This document shows, in pieces, positions 17,119 through 25,199 of a stretch of 64,000 nt of DNA (position 1 is the first letter of the stretch; every line of letters begins with the position of its first letter). The stretch is from Micavibrio sp. UBA6147 (GTDB taxonomy: Bacteria; Pseudomonadota; Alphaproteobacteria; Micavibrionales; UBA1664). The stretch covers positions 578,050-642,049 of the forward strand of contig DIUX01000001.1 in NCBI GenBank assembly GCA_002423185.1, written 5' to 3'. Under the pieces are notes generated by a model. That model did no database searches. It saw nothing but the letters and a program-made list of their open reading frames with translations, and was not told the DNA's origin. The position numbers and the translations under genes are program-made.

Positions 17119-18444
17119 TTAGTGTTCTGCGGCTGGCGCGTGAATGCTGTCCTGAGCCGCCGGAGTCGGCACAATCTGTGGCTCGGTATTGGATGGGGAT
17201 GCGGCATCATCGCTGAACAAGGCCGATAACGGCAATAACGCAACATCCCGGTCATCCGCCGTACTTGCCCATTCCGCCAGTTTGGTCAGGCCGATGGGAT
17301 AGGGGCGCATGACGCCAATGGCCGTTCCGCCCTCTTGCGCGATGATCTCAAGTTTCCTGAAATTTGCGGCGATATCATCGGGGTTCAGGCTCTCATCCAG
17401 ATACACATCGGCTTGAAAATAGGGCAAGCCCGTCTTTTTTCCATCCATTAAAATCGCCGGAGGGATCGGCTCAAATGACGTATCCGCAATCCCATATCCT
17501 TTGGAAAAAATTGTGTCGACCATGGACGGATATTGCTCATCTTGCCGAACAAAGGCGGCATAAGGCCGCAAAACAAAGCCAGCAAAGGCTTGATTGCGTT
17601 TAAAGACTTCTCCAAGCGCGTTAAAGTTCAATTCTTTTTCGCGGCTGTTGAAAATCCCCATCGGGCCGGGGTCGTGCTGGCCTTTTGACACTTCGGTCGG
17701 AAGAACGAGCCAATTTTCGAAAATCTTGCCCTTGGCAATATCCCCCGCCGGCTGGACAACATCGGCATAAGCCGAAAAGGCCAATGTTGTAAAAGACGGA
17801 GCCTTCGCAAAAATGTCATTCAACTTGGTTTTGCTCAGCCCGACATCAATAATGACAATCGCGATACGCACCTTGTTCGCGGTACTCACGCCCGAAGCAT
17901 CGGCACGGTAATAACGGAACGGGGCTTGGCTGCCATGCGCGGCGGCTTGTTTTTCGGTATTGGCGGCCTGCGGCGCGTCTGTTTTTTGCCCTTGATCGGG
18001 GGTGGTTTTGTGCGGGGCTGTCGCGCTGTTTTTAATGCTCTCCAATGACGGGGGAATAGGGGGGATCGCCACAATCTGGTTAAACAGCGGGATGAACTGC
18101 GTATCCAGCTTGTTCTGAGCCGATAAATGAAGGTAAGACAGCACACTGGCCGCCAAGCATAATCCGGTAAACGCTCCGATTGCTTGATAAATCAATGACC
18201 GTTGCCATGAAAAACGACCCAGAATCCCCGCAAGATTGGCCATATAAAGGCCGATGGCGGAGGGTGTTTTTTCTTTGACGGGTGGTTTGGTTTTTTTGGT
18301 GTCTGGTTTTTCTTTGTCTTCTTGTCCGGCGGATGCGGCCTTGTCATCTGATTTCGGCTTGTCCACAGGGGGCGGAGGGGCGGCATTATGCGCGTCCAGC
18401 CCCGCCAGAATATCAAGATCATCATCCTGCATACCGGTCATCAA
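17119..18444 (-). CDS. Divergent polysaccharide deacetylase homologue (YibQ-like), probably non-catalytic
   Basis: A 441-residue inner-membrane protein. Residues 1-75 are charged and disordered, a single membrane helix lies near 90-110 (AIGAFTGLCLAASVLSYLHL), and a second low-complexity stretch (150-180) precedes a YibQ-like domain at about 190-420. The domain keeps the family layout (IAIVIIDVG, HDPGPMG, VYLDESLN), but the motif that reads IVIDDFG in E. coli YibQ is IVIIDVG here, NNHMGS is replaced by VLRPYAAF, and GHPHP by GVMRPYP. The main metal and catalytic residues therefore appear lost. It follows ctpA, as in other alphaproteobacteria, suggesting a murein or envelope role. Confidence 0.82.
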   Translation of the reverse strand: MMTGMQDDDLDILAGLDAHNAAPPPPVDKPKSDDKAASAGQEDKEKPDTKKTKPPVKEKTPSAIGLYMANLAGILGRFSWQRSLIYQAIGAFTGLCLAASVLSYLHLSAQNKLDTQFIPLFNQIVAIPPIPPSLESIKNSATAPHKTTPDQGQKTDAPQAANTEKQAAAHGSQAPFRYYRADASGVSTANKVRIAIVIIDVGLSKTKLNDIFAKAPSFTTLAFSAYADVVQPAGDIAKGKIFENWLVLPTEVSKGQHDPGPMGIFNSREKELNFNALGEVFKRNQAFAGFVLRPYAAFVRQDEQYPSMVDTIFSKGYGIADTSFEPIPPAILMDGKKTGLPYFQADVYLDESLNPDDIAANFRKLEIIAQEGGTAIGVMRPYPIGLTKLAEWASTADDRDVALLPLSALFSDDAASPSNTEPQIVPTPAAQDSIHAPAAEH

Positions 18445-18547
18445 AAAGCACTTTCGTCGTCTTTGCCGTCATGTTGCCATTGTGGCGTTGGGTTTGGCGT
18501 GGCTGTTGGTTTGGCGATTGGGAGCTTAGCCACCGGATGGTCTGACC

Positions 18548-18587
18548 ACAAAGGCGGCCTTGTTCATAATCGCAAGGCCGCCTTTGT
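18548..18587. terminator. Strong hairpin between ctpA and the deacetylase homologue
   Basis: A perfect 15-bp stem, ACAAAGGCGGCCTTG (18548-18562) with CAAGGCCGCCTTTGT (18573-18587), has a 10-base loop. It lies 13 bases after the ctpA stop. The U-tract is short on the minus strand, so termination may be partial, or the hairpin may protect the ctpA mRNA end. Confidence 0.65.
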
Positions 18588-18600
18588 TAGGTTTGTATTT

Positions 18601-20016
18601 TTATTCTTTGTTTTTGTCTTTGTCTTTGCTTTTGTCTTCTTGCTTGTCTTTCTTGACGACATCGGCTGTATCAACACTTGCGCCCCTGTCATACAAGGCC
18701 AAGCCCCGTAACAAGTCCAAGGCGCGGAGCAATTGATAGTCTTTGGCGCTTTGTTCGGCTTCGCTGTCGCCTTCGCCGCCATTAACCGGAACATCAATAC
18801 CGGATTTATTCTCTGTTTCGGTTTTGCCGGATTGTTTTTGTTTGTCGAGTGCGCCGCGCAAATCCTTTTCGCGGATGCTGTCGCCCGCCTCCAAGTTTTC
18901 GAGCTTGGCCGGTTCAACAACGATGTCCGGCGTAATGCCTTTGGCCTGAATTGAACGGCCGGATGGCGTGTAATAACGCGCGGTCGTCAGGCGCATCGCG
19001 CCATGGCCGGGGAGGGATATAATCGTTTGAACCGATCCCTTGCCAAAACTTTCTGTGCCCATGATCACGGCGCGGCGATGGTCTTGCAACGCGCCGGACA
19101 CGATTTCAGAGGCCGAAGCCGAACCGCCGTTAATCAAAACAACCATTGGCTTGCCATCGGCGCTGTCGCCTTCGGTGGCATTATCGCGTTTTGTGTCGCG
19201 CTCATCACGCCCGCGGGTCGACACGATTTCGCCCTTGTCGAGGAACAGATCCGAAACCGCGATGGCCTGTGTCAACAAACCGCCAGGGTTGTTTCTTAAA
19301 TCAAGGACATAGCCAATCAACGCGCCTTTGGTTTCGTCTTTCAAATCCTTAATCGCCTTTTCAACATCATTCGATGTTTGCTGGCTGAATGTGGTGATCC
19401 GGATATACCCGACATCGCCTTCAACATGCGAGCGAACCGACTTAATGCGGATAACATCGCGGGTGAGTTTGAGTTTAAGCGCGTCCGCAACATTTTCACG
19501 GCGGATGGTCAAAACAATATCCGTTCCGATCTTGCCACGCATTTTATCAACGGCGTCATTGAGGTTAAGCCCCAATACAGGCTCCCCATCCAAATGGGTA
19601 ATCAAATCACCGGCCTGAACCCCTGCGCGAAACGCGGGCGTGTCATCAATCGGGGACACAACCTTGATATAGCCGTTTTCCATCGTGACTTCGATGCCGA
19701 GTCCGCCAAACGACCCTTTTGTTTGGACTTGCATGTCTTTATACGAGTCGGCGTTCAAATATCCCGAATGGGGGTCAAGGCTGGTCAACATGCCATTGAT
19801 GGCGGCTTCGATAAGCTCTTCATCGCTGGCTTCATCGACATATTGTTCTTTGACCCGTTCAAACACATCCCCAAACAGGTTGAGGTGTTTATACGTTTCC
19901 GAATTATTGCGGATCTCGGCGGAAGTCTGGGTCAACCCGCCAAGCATGAAGGCGGCGCTGAGCGCCGTCGCAAGGGCGAGTCTTTGTATCGTTTTGGTGA
20001 ATACTATCTTGGTCAT
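18601..20016 (-). CDS. ctpA: Carboxy-terminal processing protease (S41)
   Basis: Periplasmic serine protease of 471 residues that trims or degrades envelope proteins, including murein hydrolases in related systems. A signal peptide (LALATALSAAFMLGGLTQTSA) is followed by a PDZ domain (about residues 85-175, GLGIEVTMENG and FRAGVQAGDLIT) and the S41 core with the catalytic Ser in GGSASASEIVSG near 300 and the Lys in ESFGKGSVQT. The last 25 residues are a Lys/Asp tail (KKDKQEDKSKDKDKNKE). It stands 12 bases after envC, so the two are co-expressed. Confidence 0.95.
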   Translation of the reverse strand: MTKIVFTKTIQRLALATALSAAFMLGGLTQTSAEIRNNSETYKHLNLFGDVFERVKEQYVDEASDEELIEAAINGMLTSLDPHSGYLNADSYKDMQVQTKGSFGGLGIEVTMENGYIKVVSPIDDTPAFRAGVQAGDLITHLDGEPVLGLNLNDAVDKMRGKIGTDIVLTIRRENVADALKLKLTRDVIRIKSVRSHVEGDVGYIRITTFSQQTSNDVEKAIKDLKDETKGALIGYVLDLRNNPGGLLTQAIAVSDLFLDKGEIVSTRGRDERDTKRDNATEGDSADGKPMVVLINGGSASASEIVSGALQDHRRAVIMGTESFGKGSVQTIISLPGHGAMRLTTARYYTPSGRSIQAKGITPDIVVEPAKLENLEAGDSIREKDLRGALDKQKQSGKTETENKSGIDVPVNGGEGDSEAEQSAKDYQLLRALDLLRGLALYDRGASVDTADVVKKDKQEDKSKDKDKNKE

Positions 20017-20027
20017 GAAATGTGCCT

Positions 20028-21269
20028 TTATCCCAAATCAGAAAACTTAACAGAAGGGTCAACCGGTCTGCCATCATGGCGCAGTTCAAAATACAAACTG
20101 GCGCGCGTCGAACGACCGGACGCACCAAGTATACCAACTGGCTCACCAGATACAATAACCTGACCCACATTTACATCGATTTTTTCCAAACCGCCGATAA
20201 GGCTGTGATAACCCGACCGATGTTCGATGATCACAATATTGCCGAAATTTTTGAACGGGCCGGCATATTTGACCTGCCCGCCCATCGGCGCCACCACCAA
20301 AGCCCCCGTCAAGGCCTGTATCGACAATCCTTGCGCCTTCGCACCAAAGTCATCAATATCCCCAAACCGCGTTTTGACAATGCCCGATACCGGCAATTGC
20401 GCCGTCCCCGAAACGGGCAATTGGTCGGGGGAGAGCATAATACGGCTCGCCGTGGGCTTCATGTCCTGATTTTTCGAGGCCAACTCGATATTCGCAACCA
20501 GATCCTTGAGGTCTTTGGCCTTCTTCGCAAGGGCATTGAGGCTTTTTGTATGGTCGGACAAGACAATGCGGTTGCGGGTATAGCGGCGCTCGCGCTCCTG
20601 CGTCAGGCCTGCAAGCGTTGTGTGCTGTGCCTCCAATTCCTTCTTGGTAGACAAGGCGGAGGCTTTTTGTTCGTCAAGCTGTGCTTTTGTGCGGTCATAA
20701 TCCCGCAGCAAATCATTCAGAGCCTTGGTCTTCTTTTCGATCGCCGGCACGGCATTGCGCAAAATCATCGATGTTTGCGCCGTTTCAAGCGGCGAGCCGG
20801 GCTTGATTAATACTGTTTCGGGCGGTACACGCTTCAGGCGCTGCAAAGCCATAATCATTGATGCCAGATTCCCGCGCTCATGCTCCAGCTCCGCCCCGAG
20901 CCGCGCTTGCTTTTCCTCCAGCTCCCCTTGAAGCTTGATAATCTTGCGCAAAGAGTCTTCTGCCGAACGGATGTCGCGCGCCACGGAAACAAGATTATCC
21001 CGCAGGGCTTTGAGTCGTTCCTCATCCTCCGCCATGGCTTTTTCGGTTTCGGCTTTTTCTCTCGCGCGTTTTTGAATGTCGCTATCAAGCGTTTTAATCA
21101 ACGTCTTGCGTGATTCAGGAATGGGAACGCCGCCCTCTTCATCCGCCATAGAAGGCGCAGGAAGGCTTAAAACAACCAAAACGCCGAGCGTCAAACACCA
21201 CACACGCGGCATCATGCCCGTCAAGAGCGGGCAGCCAGTGAACAAAGTGAATGATCCGCGCATTACCAC
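20028..21269 (-). CDS. envC: EnvC-like murein hydrolase activator (degenerate M23/LytM domain)
   Basis: A 413-residue periplasmic protein: signal peptide (WCLTLGVLVVLSLPAPSMA), long coiled coil (about residues 50-290) and a C-terminal LytM domain (about 310-405). The LytM metal and catalytic His residues are absent: the YxHL site reads SLIGGL and the HLHFE site reads SLYFEL. This is the EnvC pattern, where the domain activates amidases at the septum rather than cutting murein itself. The start given is a GTG with GAGGG upstream; ATG at 21263 is nearly as good. It lies nine bases after rlmH. Confidence 0.9.
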   Translation of the reverse strand: MVMRGSFTLFTGCPLLTGMMPRVWCLTLGVLVVLSLPAPSMADEEGGVPIPESRKTLIKTLDSDIQKRAREKAETEKAMAEDEERLKALRDNLVSVARDIRSAEDSLRKIIKLQGELEEKQARLGAELEHERGNLASMIMALQRLKRVPPETVLIKPGSPLETAQTSMILRNAVPAIEKKTKALNDLLRDYDRTKAQLDEQKASALSTKKELEAQHTTLAGLTQERERRYTRNRIVLSDHTKSLNALAKKAKDLKDLVANIELASKNQDMKPTASRIMLSPDQLPVSGTAQLPVSGIVKTRFGDIDDFGAKAQGLSIQALTGALVVAPMGGQVKYAGPFKNFGNIVIIEHRSGYHSLIGGLEKIDVNVGQVIVSGEPVGILGASGRSTRASLYFELRHDGRPVDPSVKFSDLG

Positions 21270-21278
21270 AAAAGCCCT

Positions 21279-21746
21279 CTATGACCGATGATAAGGGTGG
21301 CCAGCAAGGATTTGCTGCACCCGATAAATTTGTTCAATCAACATAATCCGCACCAACATATGCGGCCATGTTTGGCGCCCGAAAGACAGCGTTAAATCCG
21401 CCTTGCGAAGAATATCCGCGTGAAAACCGCCGGCGCCGCCAATCGCAATTTGAATTTTACTGCGCCCTTCAATGTCGCGCAGCCGTTCAATATGCCCCGC
21501 CAAGGCTTCGCTCGACATATCCTTGCCGTTTTCGTCCAGTAAGATCAAATAACAATCGTCTTTCAATCGTTTGAGGTATTCCTCACGCTCCAGCACTTTA
21601 ATCTGGTCAACGCTGTGTTTTTTGGACACGGGGACAACAAATTCTTGCACGGTCACAGGCCACTTCATGCGCCCCATATACTCGTCAAACAGAGATTTTT
21701 GATGCGCATCCCGCATCTGGCCGGAGGTCAGAATGTCAATCTGCAT
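21279..21746 (-). CDS. rlmH: 23S rRNA (pseudouridine-1915 N3) methyltransferase RlmH
   Basis: SPOUT methyltransferase that modifies helix 69 of 23S rRNA. The 155-residue protein has LDENGKDMSSEALAGHI (LDexGkxxsS motif) near residue 75, IAIGGAGGF near 103 (SAM pocket), and the C-terminal knot segment LSFGRQTWPHMLVRIMLIEQ ending YHRS. It is the usual length. In other alphaproteobacteria it directly follows rsfS; here 331 bases separate them. Confidence 0.95.
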   Translation of the reverse strand: MQIDILTSGQMRDAHQKSLFDEYMGRMKWPVTVQEFVVPVSKKHSVDQIKVLEREEYLKRLKDDCYLILLDENGKDMSSEALAGHIERLRDIEGRSKIQIAIGGAGGFHADILRKADLTLSFGRQTWPHMLVRIMLIEQIYRVQQILAGHPYHRS

Positions 21747-22077
21747 GAAACGGAGCTTTTTCAGTCAATCGAATGAGTCTACAAGCCCACAACACTACAC
21801 GCCGGATGATCCCAGATCAATGCAGATCAATGCAGCGCAACCGCACCAGCACGGCAAAATGAATGTCAAAAAAGAAAAAAGGGGGAGAGAAGGAAGCGCA
21901 AGTCAATCAAACCCGCGCAAACAGGTTTATAAACGCAATACCCCGCACGAAACAGCCCGCAGGGAAAGGGGCGATCTGTGAACCAGTCACTATCGACGAG
22001 CGCTCTCGGCGGGCGAGGGCGCAAAGCTATCCTATGCGCGCAACCTCACATGACGGGCGCTCTTGGCGGCTTTCGTC
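21747..22077. other. 331-base stretch without a gene between rsfS and rlmH
   Basis: No convincing reading frame is present; short frames on both strands have no family-like content. A 10-base unit AGATCAATGC is repeated twice in tandem (21814-21833). On the minus strand an A/T-rich run includes TTGACA (complement of about 21865-21870) upstream of rlmH, which might give rlmH its own promoter, but no good -10 at proper spacing was found. No known RNA family was recognised. Confidence 0.4.
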
Positions 22078-22461
22078 TTAAGCGATGGATTCCATTTGCT
22101 GGCTTTTCGCTTTCGATGCCGATTTGGCGATCCAGCTCTCAGGCTCTTGCCAGATTTTCTCAATCTTGTAGAAATCCCGCACTTCCGGACGGAACAAGTG
22201 AACGATAATATCGCCCGTATCAACCAAAACCCAGTCACCCGTTGCTTGCCCTTCGATATGCACCGACGGAACGCAAGGCTTCATAAGTTCGGATACGTGT
22301 TCGGCCATCGCCGATACGTGACGCGAGGAACGACCGGTCGCGACCAGCATATAATCGGCAATCGTCGTTTTTCCGGCGAGTTCAATAAGAACGATGTCTT
22401 CGGCTTTGTCGGCTTCAAGCAACTCCATAATCATGGCTTTTGCTTGTTCAGGGTTTTTCAT
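22078..22461 (-). CDS. rsfS: Ribosome silencing factor RsfS
   Basis: Protein of the RsfS/Iojap family that binds ribosomal protein L14 and blocks subunit joining under starvation. The 127 residues include the core IADYMLVATGRSSRHVSAMAE near residues 34-54, IEGQATGDWVLVDTGDIIVH near 68-88 and FRPEVRDFYKIEKIW, all typical. A Lys/Ser-rich tail of about 20 residues follows. It belongs to the nadD-rsfS-rlmH string, but a terminator-like hairpin lies between nadD and this gene. Confidence 0.95.
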   Translation of the reverse strand: MKNPEQAKAMIMELLEADKAEDIVLIELAGKTTIADYMLVATGRSSRHVSAMAEHVSELMKPCVPSVHIEGQATGDWVLVDTGDIIVHLFRPEVRDFYKIEKIWQEPESWIAKSASKAKSQQMESIA

Positions 22462-22510
22462 ACCCTTGGTGTCATGATCTGTATTTATGGTCGATCTCCT
22501 TCATTGTTGG

Positions 22511-22553
22511 CCCAAAAAAACAAAAGCCCTCTTTTCCTCTATGGAAAAAAGGG
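22511..22553 (-). terminator. Terminator or attenuator between nadD and rsfS
   Basis: On the minus strand an 11-position stem with one mismatch, CCCTTTTTTCC with GGAAAAGAGGG, is followed by CTTTTGTTTTTTTG. It lies about 50 bases before the rsfS start and 170 bases after nadD. It looks like a real Rho-independent terminator, so rsfS either depends on readthrough or has a promoter in the short space after it. Confidence 0.7.
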
Positions 22554-22722
22554 ACACTAACAAGTTCGTCTGTACTTGAACAGAAAAAAATCTGCGTAAA
22601 GGCATGAGGATTTGTCTTAGGTATTCCCTAAACAAGGCGCCTCCTGAATTTTGTACATACGATTCTCATATGTTCATTATACACCGAAACGCCAAGGCGC
22701 TGCAATTTTTGAATTATTGCGC

Positions 22723-23343
22723 CTAACGCTTTGTTTTGTTGCGTATTTCTGTAGATGACATGTTTTTGCTGCGCCCCTTATACATCCAAAAAACCGTTTT
22801 GTTTTCAATCTCCTGTGCCGTTCTTATATCCGCTCTATGCGCCAGAGTCCGCAGCATTCGCAGGCGATTATTATTGATTTTCATCATGCCGGGCGGCCGG
22901 TTAAAGAAAACAAAGGGGATGAGTTTGCTGAGCTTTTTCCAATCATTCCAACGGTGAAACAATACCGCATTATCCATACCGGCAATCCATATAAACTCGG
23001 TCTTCGGGAAAAGCCGTTTGAGCGCAAGGACGGTTTTGTAACTGTAAGGCGTGCCGAGCCTTGCCTCGATATCGGTCACAACCATGCGCGGATGACTCAC
23101 AAATTCGGTCGTGATGGCCAGACGCTCTTGAAAATCTTGGTGTCCGGACGTTGATTTAATCGGGTTTTTGGGGCTGACCATCCACCAAACAGCATCCAGA
23201 TCAAAATGGTTCAGAGCCTCCGTCGCAATCAGGCGGTGCCCCTCATGCGGCGGATGAAACGACCCGCCGAATATTCCAACGCGCTTTCCGTGCCATAATC
23301 TGGCATTACGGGGAAGGGGAAGTGGAAAAAGGCTCTCGCACAC
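22723..23343 (-). CDS. nadD: Nicotinate-nucleotide adenylyltransferase NadD
   Basis: Makes deamido-NAD from nicotinate mononucleotide and ATP in NAD synthesis. The 206 residues carry VGIFGGSFHPPHEGH near residue 22 (the nucleotidyltransferase HxGH motif), WMVSPKNPIK near 55, IWIAGMDNAVLFHRW near 115 and the late ISSTE-like motif as MSSTEIRNKTKR at the end. The start is a GTG; no ATG lies before the conserved motif. An extended -10 TGCTATAAT stands only about 20 bases upstream (23360-23368 on this strand), which would give a very short leader. Confidence 0.92.
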   Translation of the reverse strand: MCESLFPLPLPRNARLWHGKRVGIFGGSFHPPHEGHRLIATEALNHFDLDAVWWMVSPKNPIKSTSGHQDFQERLAITTEFVSHPRMVVTDIEARLGTPYSYKTVLALKRLFPKTEFIWIAGMDNAVLFHRWNDWKKLSKLIPFVFFNRPPGMMKINNNRLRMLRTLAHRADIRTAQEIENKTVFWMYKGRSKNMSSTEIRNKTKR

Positions 23344-23512
23344 GCTGGATCAGCCCCCTATTATAGCATGGACGAATGCGCAAGACGGGCTCTCGCCGGC
23401 ACGAACGAACACAGTTTCAGCCATAAAAACACGGCTGCTATTGCCGCCCATATGATGGCCTGTCCTTCTATGTGTCTTGGGAATGCAGCGCGTCAAAAAA
23501 GACATCCTGAAA

Positions 23513-23540
23513 TGAAAAATCCCCGCAAATCGGGGGATTC
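23513..23540 (-). terminator. Rho-independent terminator of the F0 ATP synthase operon
   Basis: On the minus strand, AATCCCC-type stem (23518-23524 with 23533-23539) followed by TTTTT. It lies about 20 bases beyond the atpF stop and closes the atp unit. Confidence 0.85.
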
Positions 23541-23560
23541 TAAGTGGGGTTAGACCGGTT

Positions 23561-24052
23561 CTAATTCAAATAACTCGGTAAAGCACGAACAGTGTCATCG
23601 GCGAGTGTTTTCTCGGCCTTGCTGTCCATTTTGCGTTTAATAAGCTCTTCTGCGGCCTGCACAGACAAATCAATCGCGTAAGAGCGAATTTCTTGCATGG
23701 CTTGGTCTTCAATACGGCTCAAACGCTCATCAAGCTGCTTTTCACGGCGGTTTTTAATGTCCTGCATTTCGGCCTCGGTCTGCACACGGATTTTTTCAGC
23801 GTGCTCTCTGGCTTGCTTGATAATGTCGTCGGCTTCTTTCATCGCGTCGCGGTGTTTTCTTTGGTATTGCGCCAGCATTTCCTGCGCTTCAATACGCAGG
23901 GCTTCAACCGTTTCAAGTTCCTTGCGGATATTGGCAATGCGCTCATCCAGCTTGGCCAGAAGAGGAGCCTTCGCATATTTAATGAATACGAAGATAAACA
24001 AGATAAATGAAATCAGAACCCAGTTGGTTGCTTCATTCAAAAATTCGGTCAT
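23561..24052 (-). CDS. atpF: ATP synthase F0 subunit b
   Basis: Peripheral stalk subunit that holds F1 against F0. The 163-residue protein has one N-terminal membrane helix (NWVLISFILFIFVFIKYA, residues about 10-28) and a long charged coiled coil to the end. TTG (24061), ATG (24058) and ATG (24052) are all in frame; AAGGA is best spaced for 24052, giving MTEFLNEATN. With the b' gene upstream it forms the b/b' heterodimer found in alphaproteobacteria and photosynthetic bacteria. Confidence 0.93.
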   Translation of the reverse strand: MTEFLNEATNWVLISFILFIFVFIKYAKAPLLAKLDERIANIRKELETVEALRIEAQEMLAQYQRKHRDAMKEADDIIKQAREHAEKIRVQTEAEMQDIKNRREKQLDERLSRIEDQAMQEIRSYAIDLSVQAAEELIKRKMDSKAEKTLADDTVRALPSYLN

Positions 24053-24156
24053 AGCCATCAATCCTTGTTAAAAATATACGCGCCGTAACACGCGCTCACC
24101 ATCCACGCTCACCAACGCCGCACCATTCCGCCAAAGGCAAATAAAGCAAACGGCTT

Positions 24157-24852
24157 TTAGGCGGCTTTGGCCTTTTTACCCATCAGGGTTTCAATCGTGT
24201 TTTCTGCTTCCTTCACATCGGTGTCAATTGACGACACTTTTTTGACGATCTCCGCAGTCACTTCGGCAGAAACAGTTTTCATCTCGCTGAGCAAACGCAG
24301 TTTCGTTTCCTCGGCTTTTTGCTCAAGACGGCGAATATCCTCAATGCTGCGGTTTTTGAACGCAGCATATTCGGCATCGGCATCTTTACGCATTTGGGTT
24401 TTCATGTCGGCCATGACAATCGCGGCCTGCGTGCGGGCATCATCAATCGCTTTTTCATACTCGGCCTGAACGGTTTCGGCTTCACCGCGAAGGGTGTCCG
24501 CCGTTTCAAGGTCGCTCGTAATCGTTTCGCGGCGACGTTCCAGAACTTCTGAAATGTCAGGAAGGATTTTAGCGGAGAAAAGCGCATACATGGCAAGGAA
24601 CGAAACGAGCAACCAGAAAATCTGGGACGGATACGTTCCATAGTGAAGTTGGGGAAGGCCTGATTTTTCTGCGCCATATCCCTCCATATCCAATGCCAGC
24701 TCCACAGCCAGCCCCGATGCAGGGGCAAGCTGATGCGTGGGCGCGGCCACGTCTGCTGCAATTTCTGCAAAGGCTGTACCAAAGGAAACATACGCCATCG
24801 CAAATAATGCGATGGTCATAGTTGTTCTGGCTAGATACTTACAAGGGGTCAT
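24157..24852 (-). CDS. atpG: ATP synthase F0 subunit b' with an unusual N-terminal extension
   Basis: Second peripheral stalk subunit. The membrane helix of the family is at about residues 82-105 (PSQIFWLLVSFLAMYALFSA), followed by PDISEVLERRRETI and a coiled coil to the end. In front of it is an extra part of about 70 residues that begins with a signal-peptide-like stretch (TMTIALFAMAYVSFGTAFA|E). Family b' proteins usually have 160-180 residues; this has 231. ATG at 24876 is in frame but has no ribosome site, whereas 24852 follows AAGGCAGG. The extension might be cleaved by signal peptidase and place the N-terminus in the periplasm. Confidence 0.9.
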   Translation of the reverse strand: MTPCKYLARTTMTIALFAMAYVSFGTAFAEIAADVAAPTHQLAPASGLAVELALDMEGYGAEKSGLPQLHYGTYPSQIFWLLVSFLAMYALFSAKILPDISEVLERRRETITSDLETADTLRGEAETVQAEYEKAIDDARTQAAIVMADMKTQMRKDADAEYAAFKNRSIEDIRRLEQKAEETKLRLLSEMKTVSAEVTAEIVKKVSSIDTDVKEAENTIETLMGKKAKAA

Positions 24853-24907
24853 GGCTTTAAACCTGCCTTCATCCATAATGATTAATCGCTGACGCGCGAG
24901 GCTGTTC

Positions 24908-25132
24908 TTAACCGAACAGGATCATGAACGAAATAACGAGCGCGAAAATAGCGATCGCTTCGGTCAAGGCGAATGTCAGGAAGAATTTTTTGTCCAAGAT
25001 TTCGGCAGCAGATGGGTTGCGACCAACAGCTTGGTTGTATGACGAGAAGATCATACCCAAGGCGATACCAACACCCAACATAGGCAGCAAAGCCAACGCA
25101 GCAGCCAGCAAACGTGCAGATTCAATTTCCAT
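24908..25132 (-). CDS. atpE: ATP synthase F0 subunit c
   Basis: Ring-forming proteolipid of 74 residues with two membrane helices. The first is Gly/Ala-rich (LLPMLGVGIALGMIFSSY), the polar loop is QAVGRNPSA, and the second helix holds the proton-binding Glu in FALTEAIAIFALVISF. The order a-c-b'-b in the operon is the alphaproteobacterial arrangement. Confidence 0.96.
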   Translation of the reverse strand: MEIESARLLAAALALLPMLGVGIALGMIFSSYNQAVGRNPSAAEILDKKFFLTFALTEAIAIFALVISFMILFG

Positions 25133-25199
25133 TTTTTTCCTCTTTTGGTTTCGGTTTAAAGGTTAGGTTAAAACATTATTCTTTGTGGTTCTATTTCTA

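Noticed and set aside
21814..21833. Tandem AGATCAATGC repeat as a CRISPR or larger repeat array
   Set aside because: There are only two copies and no spacer structure.
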